64,000 bases of DNA from Paraburkholderia sp. Tr-20389 (GTDB taxonomy: Bacteria > Pseudomonadota > Gammaproteobacteria > Burkholderiales > Burkholderiaceae). Location: NCBI RefSeq assembly GCF_017104565.1, contig NZ_JAAGPD010000002.1, positions 284,801-348,800 on the forward strand, in the 5' to 3' direction. Position numbers and translations under genes: made by a program. Of this stretch, positions 1 through 9,530 are shown in pieces. Under the pieces are notes generated by a model. That model was not told where the DNA came from. It searched no databases and was given only the letters and a program-made list of their open reading frames with translations. Every line of letters starts with the position of its first letter. Within the stretch, counting starts at the first letter, position 1.

Positions 1-3000
1 AGGAACGTGGCCGTCAGCATCCCGCCGATCACGCCCGTGCCGATCGCATGCTGGCTCGACGAACCGGCGCCGTTGCTGATCGCGAGCGGCAGCACGCCGA
101 GCACGAAGGCAAGCGACGTCATCAGGATCGGGCGCAGCCGCAGACGCGACGCTTCGAGCGCGGCCTGCACGGCCGTCATGCCTTCCTTGATCTGCAACTC
201 GCGCGCAAACTCGACGATCAGAATCGCGTTCTTCGCGGACAAACCGACCGTGGTCAGCAAGCCGACCTGGAAGAACACGTCGTTTTCGAGCCCGCGCATC
301 GTCACGGCGAGCAGCGCGCCGATCACGCCGAGCGGCACCACCAGAATCACCGCGAACGGAATCGACCAGCTTTCATACAGCGCGGCGAGACACAGGAACA
401 CGACGAGAATCGAAATGCCGTACAGAATCGGCGCTTGCGAGCCCGACTGGCGCTCCTGGAACGACAGGCCCGTCCATTCGTAGCCGATGCCTTGCGGCAG
501 CTTCGTGGCCAGCGCTTCCATCGCGGACATTGCCTGGCCCGTACTCTTGCCCGCCGCGGCCTGGCCCTGAATTTCGACGGATGAGATGCCGTTGTAGCGT
601 TCGAGCTTCGGCGAGCCGTAGATCCAGTGGCCCGACGCCACCGACGTCAGCGGCATCATGGTTCCCGAACTGCCGCGCACGTACCACTTGCTCATGTCTT
701 CCGGCGTCATGCGGAACGGCGCGTCCCCTTGCAGATAGACCTTCTTGATCCGTCCATCGGTATCGAGGAAGTTGTTCACATACGCCGACGCCCATGCAAT
801 CGAGAACGTCTGGTCGATGTCCGACACCGTGACGCCGAGCGCCTGCGCCTTTTCGCGATCGATATCGATCTTGAACTGCGGCGTATCGGACAGTCCGTTC
901 GGACGCACGAGCGCCAGCGACGGATCTTTCGCGGCCATGCCGAGCAATTGGTTGCGCGCCGCCATCAAGGCTTCGTGACCGAGCGACGCGTTGTCCGTCA
1001 ATTCGAAATCGAAGCCCGATGCGGTGCCCAGTTCCGGAATGGACGGCGGATTCACGGCGAGCACGGTCGCGTCCTTGTACGACGCGTAGTGACCGTACAC
1101 GCGGCCCACCAGCGCCTGCACCTTCTGGTTCGCATGCTGGCGCACCGAGTAGTCCTTCATCCGCACGAACGCGAGACCCGCGTTCTGGCCGCGGCCGGCG
1201 AAGCTGAAGCCGTTCACGGTGAAGACGGATTCGACGATGTCCTTCTCGTCGTTGAGCAGATAGTCGGTGACGTTCTTCAGCGTGCGCGCCGTGGTTTCCT
1301 GCGTCGAGCCGGGCGGCGTCTGCACCAGCACGAACATCGTGCCCTGATCTTCATCGGGCAGGAACGACTTAGGCAGACGCATGAACAGGAAGCCGACGGC
1401 GACAATCACGACGAGATACAGCACGAGCCAGCGTCCCGAGCGGCGGATCACATGTTGCACGCCGCTGTGATAGCGGTCGCGGCCGTTGTCGAACGTACGG
1501 TTGAACCAGCCGAAGAAGCCCGTCTTCGCGCCGTGATGCCCCTTCGGTATCGGCTTGAGAATCGTCGCGCACAACGCGGGCGTGAGAACCAGCGCGACCA
1601 GCACGGACAGCACCATCGCGGCGACGATCGTCAGCGAGAACTGTCGATAGATTGCACCGACCGACCCGCCCGAGAACGCCACGGGCACGAACACCGCCGA
1701 CAGCACGAGTGCCACGCCGACCAGTGCGCCCGTGATCTGGCCCATTGCCTTGCGCGTCGCTTCCCTTGGCGACAAGCCTTCCTCCGACATCACGCGTTCG
1801 ACGTTCTCCACGACCACGATCGCATCGTCCACCAGCAGACCGATCGCCAGCACGAGACCGAACATCGACAGCGTGTTGATCGAGAAGCCGGCCGCGCTCA
1901 TGATCGCGAACGTGCCGAGCAGCACCACGGGCACCGCGATCGTCGGGATCAGCGTGGCGCGCAGGTTTTGCAGGAACAGGTACATCACGAGGAACACGAG
2001 GACGATGCCTTCGAGCAGCGTCTTCACCACTTCCTCGATCGACATCTTCACGAACGGCGTCGTGTCGTACGGATACTTCACGACCAGGCCGTGCGGGAAG
2101 TTCTTCGACAACTGATCGATCTTCGCGCGCACCAGCTTCGCCGTTTCGAGCGCGTTCGCGCCCGTCGCCAACTGGATCCCGAAGCCAGCCGTCGGCTGGC
2201 CGTTGTACTTGGTGTCGAAGTTGTAGTTTTCGCCGCCCAGGTCGATACGCGCCACATCCTTCACGCGCACCTGCGAGCCGTCCTGACTCACCTTCAGCAG
2301 CACGTTGCCGAACTGCTCGGGTGTTTGCAGCAGCGTCGCCTGTGTGATGGTTGCCTGCAGCACCTGGCCTGGCACCGAAGGCGTGCCGCCGAGCGAGCCC
2401 GCCGCGACCTGCACGTTCTGATTGGTCAACGCGGTTTCGACATCAACGGGTGTGAGGCTGTACTGGTTCAGCTTGTTCGCGTCGAGCCAGACGCGCATCG
2501 CGAACTGCGAGCCGAACAGCTGTACGGTGCCGACGCCGTTGACGCGGCTCACCGGGTCTTCCACGTGCGACGCGACATAGTTCGCGAGGTCGTAGCGGTC
2601 CATGCTGCCGTCCGTCGACACGAACGCCATCACCAGCAGGAAGCTGCTGCTCGACTTCGTGACCTTGGTGCCCTGCTGCTGCACGCTTTCGGGCAGCAGC
2701 GGCGTCGCGAGTTGCAGCTTGTTCTGCACCTGCACCTGCGCGATGTCCGGGTTCGTGCCCGCCGCGAAGGTCAGCGTGATGGTCGCGTTGCCGGAGTCAT
2801 CGCTGCTCGACGACATGTAGAGCAGATGGTCGAGACCGCTCATCTGCTGTTCGATCACCTGGGTGACGGTGTTTTCAACGGTTTTCGCCGATGCGCCCGG
2901 ATACGTCGCGCTGATCTGCACGGCAGGCGGCGCGATGGTCGGATACTGCGCGATGGGCAGGTTGAAGATGGAGGCGATGCCCGCGAGCATCAGGATGATT

Positions 3001-3047
3001 GCAATGACCCACGCAAAGATGGGCCGGTCGATAAAAGACTTTGCCAT
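1..3047 (-). CDS. RND multidrug efflux pump, inner-membrane permease (HAE1 family), 3' end cut off by the window
   Basis: Proton-driven drug exporter of the AcrB/MexB/BpeB type, inner membrane. 1015 codons are present; the family usually has about 1040-1065 residues, so only the last few tens of residues are missing at the left edge. The start ATG (3047-3045) gives the standard N-terminus with [10 protein letters not shown] at residues 5-14, immediately before the first membrane helix. The TM4 proton-relay pair is present as Asp407-Asp408 in [10 protein letters not shown], the same numbering as AcrB. The adaptor gene lies 12 nt upstream in the same orientation, and a TetR gene is divergent beyond it. 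The outer-membrane partner, if in this operon, would lie beyond the window. Drug specificity cannot be read from sequence. Confidence 0.96.
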   Translation of the reverse strand, partial: MAKSFIDRPIFAWVIAIILMLAGIASIFNLPIAQYPTIAPPAVQISATYPGASAKTVENTVTQVIEQQMSGLDHLLYMSSSSDDSGNATITLTFAAGTNPDIAQVQVQNKLQLATPLLPESVQQQGTKVTKSSSSFLLVMAFVSTDGSMDRYDLANYVASHVEDPVSRVNGVGTVQLFGSQFAMRVWLDANKLNQYSLTPVDVETALTNQNVQVAAGSLGGTPSVPGQVLQATITQATLLQTPEQFGNVLLKVSQDGSQVRVKDVARIDLGGENYNFDTKYNGQPTAGFGIQLATGANALETAKLVRAKIDQLSKNFPHGLVVKYPYDTTPFVKMSIEEVVKTLLEGIVLVFLVMYLFLQNLRATLIPTIAVPVVLLGTFAIMSAAGFSINTLSMFGLVLAIGLLVDDAIVVVENVERVMSEEGLSPREATRKAMGQITGALVGVALVLSAVFVPVAFSGGSVGAIYRQFSLTIVAAMVLSVLVALVLTPALCATILKPIPKGHHGAKTGFFGWFNRTFDNGRDRYHSGVQHVIRRSGRWLVLYLVVIVAVGFLFMRLPKSFLPDEDQGTMFVLVQTPPGSTQETTARTLKNVTDYLLNDEKDIVESVFTVNGFSFAGRGQNAGLAFVRMKDYSVRQHANQKVQALVGRVYGHYASYKDATVLAVNPPSIPELGTASGFDFELTDNASLGHEALMAARNQLLGMAAKDPSLALVRPNGLSDTPQFKIDIDREKAQALGVTVSDIDQTFSIAWASAYVNNFLDTDGRIKKVYLQGDAPFRMTPEDMSKWYVRGSSGTMMPLTSVASGHWIYGSPKLERYNGISSVEIQGQAAAGKSTGQAMSAMEALATKLPQGIGYEWTGLSFQERQSGSQAPILYGISILVVFLCLAALYESWSIPFAVILVVPLGVIGALLAVTMRGLENDVFFQVGLLTTVGLSAKNAILIVEFARELQIKEGMTAVQAALEASRLRLRPILMTSLAFVLGVLPLAISNGAGSSSQHAIGTGVIGGMLTATF

Positions 3048-3059
3048 TGCGCGTCCTCG

Positions 3060-4277
3060 TTACTGCGCGTTCTGCGCGCCGGACGCGGGCGTTGCCGCCG
3101 TCTGCGTGGCCGTATCGGCGGCGGGCAGTTGTGCCGCGACTGTCTTTACGCTCATGCCGGGGCGCACCTTGTCGACACCTTGCACGATCACGCGGTCGCC
3201 CGTTTGCAGGCCGCTTTCGACAACCCAGTTCGCACCGTACGTGCCCGACGTCACCAGTTGCCGCATCGCTACCTTGCCGTCCGCGCCAACGACGAGCGCG
3301 GTCGGATCGCCCTTCTGGTCATGCGTGACGCCCTGTTGCGGCACCACGAACGCCTGTTCGTTGACACCCTCTTCGATCTTCGCGCGCACATACATGCCAG
3401 GCAGCAACACGCGCTGCGCGTTGCCGAACAGCGCGCGCACGGTGACGGAGCCCGTCGTCTGATCGACGGTCACGTCGGAGAATTCGAGCTTGCCCGTGCC
3501 GACGTACGGACGGCCGTCTTCGAGAATCAGCGTGACTTTCGCCGCGTTCGGGCCGCTCGTCTTGAGGCGCCCTTCCTGTGCGTCGCGGCGCAGCTTGAGG
3601 CCGACGAGGCTCGATTGCGTGAGGTCCACGTAGACGGGATCGAGTTGCTGCACGGTCGCGAGCAGCGTTGCCGCGCTCGACTGCACGTAGGCGCCTTCCG
3701 TCACCGACGACTTGCCGATGCGGCCCGAGATCGGCGAGGTCACGTCCGTATAGCCGACATTGATCTGTGCCGTGTCGACAGCGGCTTTGCCTGCCGCGAC
3801 ATCGGCGGCGGCCTGACCTTCGGATGCCACGGCGTTGTCGTAGTCCTGCTTGCTGATCGCGTTCGCTGCAACCAGCACCTTGTAGCGCTCGGCCTCGGCA
3901 TGCGCGGAAACGAGCGTCGCCTGCGCCTTCGCAAGCGTTGCCTTCGCGCTGTTCAACGACGCGATATACGGCGCGGGATCGATCTTGTAGAGCGTCTGCC
4001 CCGCCTTCACTTCGCTGCCTTCTGTATAGAGGCGCTTCTGCACGATGCCGTCGACGCGCGCACGCACTTCGGCAACGAGATGCGCGCTCACGCGGCCCGG
4101 CAATTCGACGGTGACGGGCACAGCGGAGGGTTGGATGGTGACGACGCCGACCTCGGGCGTCTGTTGCGGCGGGGCCGCGTGCTTGTCGCCGCACGCGGCG
4201 AGCAGCGGCAGTACGGCGGAAATCGTAGCCGTGGCCGCGAGCATTCGAAAGTTACGGTTCTTTAATAGCGCAGGCAT
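3060..4277 (-). CDS. RND efflux periplasmic adaptor lipoprotein (MexA/AcrA/BpeA type)
   Basis: Membrane-fusion protein of 405 aa that links the inner-membrane pump to an outer-membrane channel. The chosen ATG at 4277 gives a lipoprotein signal peptide with lipobox LAAC (Cys29), so the mature protein is probably lipid-anchored. The barrel-sandwich (lipoyl-like) halves flank an alpha-helical hairpin rich in Ala, Lys and Gln at about residues 100-170; beta-barrel and membrane-proximal domains follow. The C-terminus is low-complexity Ala/Thr. The reading frame stays open about 190 nt further upstream, but that extension has no signal peptide and would overlap the intergenic operator. First gene of the pump operon, 12 nt before the permease. 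Confidence 0.95.
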   Translation of the reverse strand: MPALLKNRNFRMLAATATISAVLPLLAACGDKHAAPPQQTPEVGVVTIQPSAVPVTVELPGRVSAHLVAEVRARVDGIVQKRLYTEGSEVKAGQTLYKIDPAPYIASLNSAKATLAKAQATLVSAHAEAERYKVLVAANAISKQDYDNAVASEGQAAADVAAGKAAVDTAQINVGYTDVTSPISGRIGKSSVTEGAYVQSSAATLLATVQQLDPVYVDLTQSSLVGLKLRRDAQEGRLKTSGPNAAKVTLILEDGRPYVGTGKLEFSDVTVDQTTGSVTVRALFGNAQRVLLPGMYVRAKIEEGVNEQAFVVPQQGVTHDQKGDPTALVVGADGKVAMRQLVTSGTYGANWVVESGLQTGDRVIVQGVDKVRPGMSVKTVAAQLPAADTATQTAATPASGAQNAQ

Positions 4278-4279
4278 CG

Positions 4280-4294
4280 TACAACCTTGTATGT
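4280..4294. promoter_or_regulatory. Putative TetR-family operator in the pump/repressor intergenic region
   Basis: TACAACCTTGTA (4280-4291) has perfect 5-bp arms around a 2-nt centre and is followed by TGTA. Read on the minus strand it is TACATACAAGGTTGTA, resembling the TACATACA half-site of AcrR-type operators. It lies directly upstream of the adaptor start codon, where a repressor could block transcription or initiation. Assignment to the divergent TetR protein is inference. Confidence 0.4.
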
Positions 4295-4474
4295 ATTGAA
4301 CGGGGCCGGCGCGCAACGAGCGTTGATCCAACGCGCACCGACACGATAAGTGCGTGAAGATAGGCTTTGTTCGCCTTTCGCGGGTTACAGCCACCAGGCT
4401 GCCGTAAGACTTGTTAATCCAACGCTGTAGCGTGGCGACTACGATGGCCGCGTGATTCAGGAGAGGCACCCGTC

Positions 4475-5110
4475 ATGGGACGAACGAAGCAACAGGCGCT
4501 CGACACGCGGGCGAAGATCATCGAAGCCGCCGAGCGCGTGTTCTTCGTGCGCGGCTTTGCGCGCGCGTCATTGGAAGACATCGCATCGGAAGCGGGCGTC
4601 ACGCGCGGCGCTGTTTACGGGCACTTCAGGAACAAGGAGGCCTTGTTTCAGTCGATCTACGAGAACGCGGACATGCCGCTGGACCCATTTGTCGTGCAAG
4701 CATGCGAAGAGGACGCGGACCCGTTGCAGCATCTGCATGCGCAACTGCGCCAGCGGTTGCGCGACGCGCTGCACATGCGGCGCGCGCGGCGCCTGTACAG
4801 CATCGCGCTGACGAAGTGCGAGGTCACGGCGGAGACGGCGGCGTTTTATGAGCGCGTGTCGATGGCGGCCTTGCGCGCCGAAGCGCAGATCGACGCGGCG
4901 TTACGCGCCGCGTCCGAACGCGGACAGTTGCCGCCCAACGTCGACACGCGTGCCGCCGCCGGTTTCATTCATGCGGCGCTGACGGGCTTTCTGCACAAGC
5001 GGCTGTTGATGTCCGCCGAATCGCGCGTCGATGTGGAGGCCGATCAGACGCTTGCATCGGCGATGAGATGCGTCGGCGCACAACCCTCGTTCGAACCGGC
5101 ACGCGTCTGA
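4475..5110 (+). CDS. TetR/AcrR-family repressor, probable regulator of the divergent RND pump
   Basis: 211 aa. The N-terminal TetR helix-turn-helix spans about residues 10-57 (TRAKIIEAAERVFFVRGF, then SLEDIASEAGVTRGAVYGHF with recognition helix near residues 40-50). The C-terminal domain looks like the AcrR/TtgR/BpeR ligand-binding domain that usually accompanies HAE1 pumps. It is transcribed divergently from the adaptor-pump operon across a 197-nt gap carrying a candidate operator, the classical layout for local repression relieved by pump substrates. The effector is not predictable. The start ATG at 4475 has a moderate purine-rich site (AGGAG) about 13 nt upstream. Confidence 0.93.
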   Translation: MGRTKQQALDTRAKIIEAAERVFFVRGFARASLEDIASEAGVTRGAVYGHFRNKEALFQSIYENADMPLDPFVVQACEEDADPLQHLHAQLRQRLRDALHMRRARRLYSIALTKCEVTAETAAFYERVSMAALRAEAQIDAALRAASERGQLPPNVDTRAAAGFIHAALTGFLHKRLLMSAESRVDVEADQTLASAMRCVGAQPSFEPARV

Positions 5111-5295
5111 CCCCGGCAAACCTCGCAGAAGGTCATTACAAGGCCGCTGCAAATCGCTAAGACTTCGTAAGACTCGCTAAGTCCCCAGAACCGGGGCCGC
5201 ACCGCGTTGCGCTATAGTCATACGCAGATCCGATACCCGGCGGCAAGGGCGCTGCCCGTCCCAAGCGGCAAAGCCCGGCGCAGCCTGCTCACATC

Positions 5296-6063
5296 ATGCC
5301 CGACACGCCCCTTCAGGTACTGCTCGTCGACGACGACGCCGACCTGCGCGACCTGCTTCGCAATTTCTTCCAGCAACGCGGCATCGACTTCTCGGTGCTG
5401 CACGACGCCACGCATCTCGCGCGGCGGCTCGAACGCGAGCGTCCGTCGATCATCGTGCTCGATCTGATGATGCCAGGCGTCGACGGCCTCACGGCGCTCA
5501 AGCAGTTGCGCGGAAGCGGCGACACGATTCCCGTGATCATGCTGACGGCGCGCGCCGACGGCGTCGATCGCGTGATCGGCCTCGAACTCGGCGCGGACGA
5601 TTACCTCGGCAAGCCGTTCATGCCGCAGGAATTGCTCGCGCGCATTCACGCCGTGCTGCGCCGTCATGCGCTGCATCCCGAAGCGCCGCCCGTCGAGCAT
5701 CGCGAGGCGCTCGTGTTTGGGCGCTTCCGGCTTGACTTCGCATCGCGCACGCTCTTTCGCGACAACGAGCCCATCAAGCTGACGGGCAGCGAATACGCGC
5801 TGCTCGAAGTGTTCGCACAGCATCCGATGGAAACGCTGTCCCGCACGCGCATCGTCGATCTGTTGCATGGTCCCGATTCCGAAGTGACGGAGCGCGGCAT
5901 CGACGTGCCCGTATGGCGTCTGCGGCGGCTGCTCGAAGACGATCCCGCCGCGCCGCGCCGTATCCAGACGATGCGCGGCATCGGCTACATGTTCGTGCCG
6001 GGCGAAACCGGCGATGGCGACGTAAGCAGTGAAGGCGGCCAGGGCGGCGACGACGCATCGTAA
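5296..6063 (+). CDS. OmpR-family DNA-binding response regulator
   Basis: 255 aa. The receiver domain (about residues 7-120) has the acidic pocket Asp12-Asp14, phospho-acceptor Asp56 in VLDLMMPG and the conserved Lys in LGKPF. The winged-helix C-terminal domain (about residues 140-240) includes LTGSEYALLEVF and the terminal RGIGYMFV signature of OmpR/PhoB regulators. The last ~14 residues are a Gly/Asp-rich tail. The stop overlaps the start of the histidine kinase by one base (TAATG), so the two are translationally coupled partners. Target genes are unknown; the next genes on this strand are separated by a terminator-like hairpin. Confidence 0.95.
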   Translation: MPDTPLQVLLVDDDADLRDLLRNFFQQRGIDFSVLHDATHLARRLERERPSIIVLDLMMPGVDGLTALKQLRGSGDTIPVIMLTARADGVDRVIGLELGADDYLGKPFMPQELLARIHAVLRRHALHPEAPPVEHREALVFGRFRLDFASRTLFRDNEPIKLTGSEYALLEVFAQHPMETLSRTRIVDLLHGPDSEVTERGIDVPVWRLRRLLEDDPAAPRRIQTMRGIGYMFVPGETGDGDVSSEGGQGGDDAS

Positions 6064-7316
6064 TGAAAAATCCGTTCAATACGCTTTTCGGCCGTCTCGC
6101 GACGATGACGGTCGGCCTGATCGTGGCCGTGCACGTGACGTCGCTGTTCGCCGTCGACCGCGAGCGCGGCCAGATCGACGCGGAACATGCGCGCCGCGAC
6201 GTGATGCTCGCCGTGCAGGCGAAGCACGATGGTGAAGCGAGCGCGCGACACGTCGCGCAGACGCTCGGCATCGAATACATCGCCGATGCCGACGTGCTCA
6301 GTTCCGGCTGTCCGCCGCCGTGCAAAGGCACGGATGCGCCATTCGAACGTGACCTGCTGCCGCGCCTTCCGCCTGGCAGCCGCGTCGTGTTCGATCCGGG
6401 CACGGGATCGCTGTGGATACGCTACGGAAGCGAGCCGTACTGGCTGTACATCCGCAACGCCAATCTGCCGGGCATGCGTTTTCTCGGTTCGTCGCTGGTG
6501 ATGCTGGTGCTCGCCGTGTGCGCGGCGCTGTTCGCCGCATGGCGGTTCCAGCGCCCCTTGCACCGGCTCGCGGATGCGGCGCGCGAATTCAGGATCGGAC
6601 GGCGCGTGCCGCCCGTGACGGAAAGCGGTCCCGCTGAGATGCGCTCGCTGATCGGCGACTTCAACGAGATGATGAGCGAACTCGGTAAAGCCGAGCAGGA
6701 ACGCGCGGTGATGCTCGCGGGTGTCGCACACGATTTGCGCGCGCCGATCACGCGCATGCAGGTGCGCGCGGACCTGCTGCCCGATGCGGCCAATCGCAGC
6801 GGCTTTCTGCGCGACGCGGAATCGCTGTCGCGCATCGTGACGCAGTTTCTCGACTATGCGCGCGACACGGCCGATCCGTCGCCGCAAGCGAATGTCGATG
6901 CGCATTGCCGGCGTCACTACGGCGACGGACTCGACGACGAAGCGCTCGTGCGATTGCATCTGAATGCGGGCGACGGCTTCAATCTGCCGCTCGTGGATCT
7001 CGACCGGATTCTGTCGAACCTGATCGAAAACGCGATGAACTACGGCGAGCCGCCCGTCGAGATTTCGACGTCCGCGCATAACGGCGTCTACACGCTCACC
7101 GTGCGCGATCACGGTGTGGGCATTCCGCAGGATCAGCTCGAACGTGCGCTGCAGCCGTTCACGCGGCTCGATCCGGCGCGCGGCGGCGATGCGCATTGCG
7201 GCCTGGGCCTCGCGATCGTGCGACGGCTCACGCGCTATAACGGCGGCCAGTTCGTATGCGACAACGCGCCTGAGGGCGGGTTTCGCGTGACGCTGACGTT
7301 TCGCCGCGAGATCTAG
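6063..7316 (+). CDS. Membrane sensor histidine kinase (EnvZ-like)
   Basis: 417 aa partner of the upstream response regulator. A first membrane segment lies near residues 10-30, a periplasmic sensor of about 110 residues follows (with a SGCPPPC motif that could form a disulfide), and a second membrane segment is near residues 138-160. HAMP follows, then the HisKA H-box VAHDLRAPITR with phospho-acceptor His223. The HATPase_c domain shows the N-box (LIENAMNYG), G1 (DHGVGIP) and G2 (GLGLAIV) motifs. Length and order match EnvZ. The signal is unknown; the paired cysteines are a possible redox or metal element (inference). Confidence 0.94.
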   Translation: MKNPFNTLFGRLATMTVGLIVAVHVTSLFAVDRERGQIDAEHARRDVMLAVQAKHDGEASARHVAQTLGIEYIADADVLSSGCPPPCKGTDAPFERDLLPRLPPGSRVVFDPGTGSLWIRYGSEPYWLYIRNANLPGMRFLGSSLVMLVLAVCAALFAAWRFQRPLHRLADAAREFRIGRRVPPVTESGPAEMRSLIGDFNEMMSELGKAEQERAVMLAGVAHDLRAPITRMQVRADLLPDAANRSGFLRDAESLSRIVTQFLDYARDTADPSPQANVDAHCRRHYGDGLDDEALVRLHLNAGDGFNLPLVDLDRILSNLIENAMNYGEPPVEISTSAHNGVYTLTVRDHGVGIPQDQLERALQPFTRLDPARGGDAHCGLGLAIVRRLTRYNGGQFVCDNAPEGGFRVTLTFRREI

Positions 7317-7341
7317 CGGCACGTTCTCTCTATGTGGTTTC

Positions 7342-7366
7342 GATGCCGCCCGTCGTGGGCGGCATC
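7342..7366. terminator. Hairpin between convergent genes
   Basis: GATGCCGCCC-GTCGT-GGGCGGCATC, a perfect 10-bp stem with a 5-nt loop, lies 25 nt after the kinase stop and 9 nt after the end of the convergent RcnB-like gene. No strong U-tract follows on either strand, so termination may be bidirectional but modest. Confidence 0.6.
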
Positions 7367-7375
7367 CGTCGTTCA

Positions 7376-7765
7376 TCAACGATGCGGCGCGAGCAGGATG
7401 CTCGAGATCACGCCCGTGGCGATCGCGGCCAGCACGAAGTCGCCATTGACCTGCACCCACTGATAACCCGACGGCGGCGGTTGAAGGTCGTGCGCGTGCC
7501 AGTCGTCGACAACGTACTGCGGACCGCGATAGTCGGGCGGCAAGCGGTCGCCGCGATGCCAGTCGCGATGCGGCACGGGACGATGCGGCGCGCCGGGGCC
7601 TTGCGGACCATCGTGGCCGTCCGGACCATCGGGACCGCCGCGTTGATCGGCAACAGGATGACGGCCCGGACCGCCATCGTCGCCGGGGGCATATTGCGCG
7701 AATGCCTGGGTCTGGGCCACGACACACGAAACAGCAAGCAACAACACAGGTACAGCTTTTTTCAT
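7376..7765 (-). CDS. RcnB-family exported protein with Gly-Pro-rich, His-rich middle
   Basis: 129 aa. The start MKKAVPVLLLAVS at 7765 gives a clear Sec signal peptide (cleavage near Ala-Gln at residues 22-25); six more upstream codons are open but would spoil it. The C-terminal ~55 residues match the RcnB domain (YVVDDWHAHDL, then YQWVQVNGDFVLAAIATGVI), a periplasmic family linked in E. coli to Ni/Co homeostasis. The middle (about residues 25-70) is unusually rich in Gly-Pro-Asp triplets, almost collagen-like, then His/Arg. No metal exporter is adjacent, so the physiological role is open. It may answer to the neighbouring two-component system, but nothing in the sequence proves it. Confidence 0.82.
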   Translation of the reverse strand: MKKAVPVLLLAVSCVVAQTQAFAQYAPGDDGGPGRHPVADQRGGPDGPDGHDGPQGPGAPHRPVPHRDWHRGDRLPPDYRGPQYVVDDWHAHDLQPPPSGYQWVQVNGDFVLAAIATGVISSILLAPHR

Positions 7766-7949
7766 CGAACACTCCCCAAACAAGGTGAGAGTGTTTTCCG
7801 GCGCAACGATTCAAACGGGGGCCTTACGGGGGCTTACGGGTGGATTGCCTCTCCTCATTCTTGTCTAATTCCCCACCTCTACGATGCACCTCATTCGCTG
7901 ACGCATCGTCAGCCACATCCTGGAACACATTCGTCTGAAGGAGGTCATC

Positions 7950-8474
7950 ATGCCGCTCGCAGCCATCATTCAAGGCACGCCAATCTGGGTCTGGGTGCTG
8001 CTCGTCTTTCTGCTCTCGCGCGGATTCAAGGCCATGAACAGCGGCACCGCGCCGCTTTCGAAGCTCGCCATCGTGCCGCTCGTCTTCACGGCGTGGGGCG
8101 TCCTGCATCTGATCACCGACCCGTTGGCGGGTTGGTCGTCCGTGATCGTCTGGGTGATTTGCGCGCTGGCTGGCATCGCGGGCGGTGTGTTCATCGCGAG
8201 CCGGACGCGCTTCATCGTCGATCCGATTGCGAACACCGTCATGCTGCCCGGCTCCATGGTGCCGCTGGTGCTGATCGTCATCACGTTCGCGGCCAAATTC
8301 TGGCTCGGCGTCGAACTGGCGACCGCGACGAGTCTGTCATCGCTCGGTGTGTACGTGTTGCTGAGCGCGGCGGTGTCGGGCGTCGTCGCAGGTGTGTTCG
8401 GTGGGCGCTTCCTCACGTACTGGAAAGCGATGAACGCACGCCGCGTCGTTCAGGCGTGCTCGCAAGGCGCGTAA
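7950..8474 (+). CDS. DUF6622-type integral membrane protein
   Basis: 174 aa, strongly hydrophobic, with about five membrane segments (near residues 10-27, 40-55, 65-85, 95-120 and 125-150) and a short basic C-terminal tail. A strong ribosome-binding site (AAGGAGGT, 7938-7945) fixes the ATG at 7950. It resembles small hypothetical membrane proteins widespread in Burkholderiaceae; no catalytic motif is visible and no function can be given. It stands alone, with about 200 nt to the next gene on the same strand. Confidence 0.8.
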   Translation: MPLAAIIQGTPIWVWVLLVFLLSRGFKAMNSGTAPLSKLAIVPLVFTAWGVLHLITDPLAGWSSVIVWVICALAGIAGGVFIASRTRFIVDPIANTVMLPGSMVPLVLIVITFAAKFWLGVELATATSLSSLGVYVLLSAAVSGVVAGVFGGRFLTYWKAMNARRVVQACSQGA

Positions 8475-8676
8475 GCGCCGGCTGTGAAGTGGGGTGCCGC
8501 GCATCCGGCGGGCACGCCCGTTGCGACCCGCGACTCTGAGGAAAATGCCGCCAGACTTGTTACTCCCGGCGTTTCCTTTTCCGGTCCAAACTGTCTCTCG
8601 ACACACAACAGGCGATAGCGCCGCGCCTCATCCACGAGGCGCGGCAGCCTGTTCAAATCAGGAGGTCGCACGAGCC

Positions 8677-9462
8677 ATGTCCACATCAGACCAGAACGGA
8701 AAGAACAGCGAACAGCCGGCGATGCACACGCCGCCCGTGGTATCGCAGCAGGATTGGGAAGCCGCGCGTCAGCAGTTGCTCGTCAAGGAAAAGGCCCACA
8801 CCCGCGCGCGCGATGCGCTGGCCGCCGAGCGCCGCCGCATGCCGTGGATGGCCGTCGACAAAACCTATGTGTTCGAAGCGCCCACTGGCAAGCTCAGCCT
8901 GCTCGACCTGTTCAACGGCAGGCGTCAGCTGATCGTCTATCGCGCGTTCTACGAGCCGGGCGTGTATGGCTGGCCGGAGCATGCGTGCCGGGGCTGCTCG
9001 ATCGTGGCCGACCAGGTTGCCCATCTCGCGCATCTCAACGCACGCGATACGACGCTCGTTTTCGTCTCGCGCGCACCGCAGCCCGACATCGCTCGATTGA
9101 AGGCGCACATGGGCTGGCAAATTCCGTGGTTCACGATCACGGACAGCTTCGACGCCGATTTCGGCGTCGGCGAATGGCACGGCACGAACGTGTTCTATCG
9201 CGACGGCGAACGCGTGTTCCGCACGTACTTCATCAACAATCGCGGCGATGAGCAGATGGGCGGCACGTGGAACTATCTCGACATCACACCGCTCGGCCGG
9301 CAAGAGGTCTGGGAAGATTCGCCCGAGGGCTATCCGCAGACGCCGACTTACAAGTGGTGGAACTGGCACGACAGCTATGTCGACGACGCGCCGCCTGACC
9401 GGAAGTGGGTGGAGGTATCCGATGCGGGCGAGGCCGCGTTCAGGAACAAACAAAACACCTGA
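8677..9462 (+). CDS. DUF899 thioredoxin-like family protein
   Basis: 261 aa. The motifs of the DUF899 family are present: an N-terminal helical segment (WEAARQQLLVKEKAHTRARD), RRRMPWMAVDKTYVFE, the redox-like motif HACRGCSIVADQ near residue 105, and a conserved aromatic C-terminal half (GTWNYLDITPLGRQ, WWNWHDSY). The AGGAGG at 8660-8665 supports the ATG at 8677; about 180 nt of open frame further upstream is not needed. The family adopts a thioredoxin-like fold; its substrate is not established. Cytoplasmic, monocistronic, followed by a strong hairpin. Confidence 0.88.
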   Translation: MSTSDQNGKNSEQPAMHTPPVVSQQDWEAARQQLLVKEKAHTRARDALAAERRRMPWMAVDKTYVFEAPTGKLSLLDLFNGRRQLIVYRAFYEPGVYGWPEHACRGCSIVADQVAHLAHLNARDTTLVFVSRAPQPDIARLKAHMGWQIPWFTITDSFDADFGVGEWHGTNVFYRDGERVFRTYFINNRGDEQMGGTWNYLDITPLGRQEVWEDSPEGYPQTPTYKWWNWHDSYVDDAPPDRKWVEVSDAGEAAFRNKQNT

Positions 9463-9493
9463 CGACAGCTATGCCAGAAGACCGGCGCAACAA

Positions 9494-9519
9494 AGCCGCA
9501 GCGCATGTGCGCTGCGGCT
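9494..9519. terminator. Strong palindromic hairpin between convergent genes
   Basis: AGCCGCAGCGCA-TG-TGCGCTGCGGCT: 12-bp perfect arms. It sits 31 nt after the DUF899 stop and 11 nt after the stop of the convergent hydroxyacyl-CoA dehydrogenase. Minus-strand readout runs into a partial U-tract (TTTGTTG), so it most likely serves the minus-strand gene and possibly both. Confidence 0.75.
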
Positions 9520-9530
9520 CGCCACGCAAA

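Noticed and set aside
627-4265. Very long open frame (about 1200 codons) on the plus strand opposite the pump and adaptor genes
   Set aside because: It is rich in Arg, His and Ala with no domain, and lies antisense to clearly conserved RND genes; a GC-codon-bias artefact.
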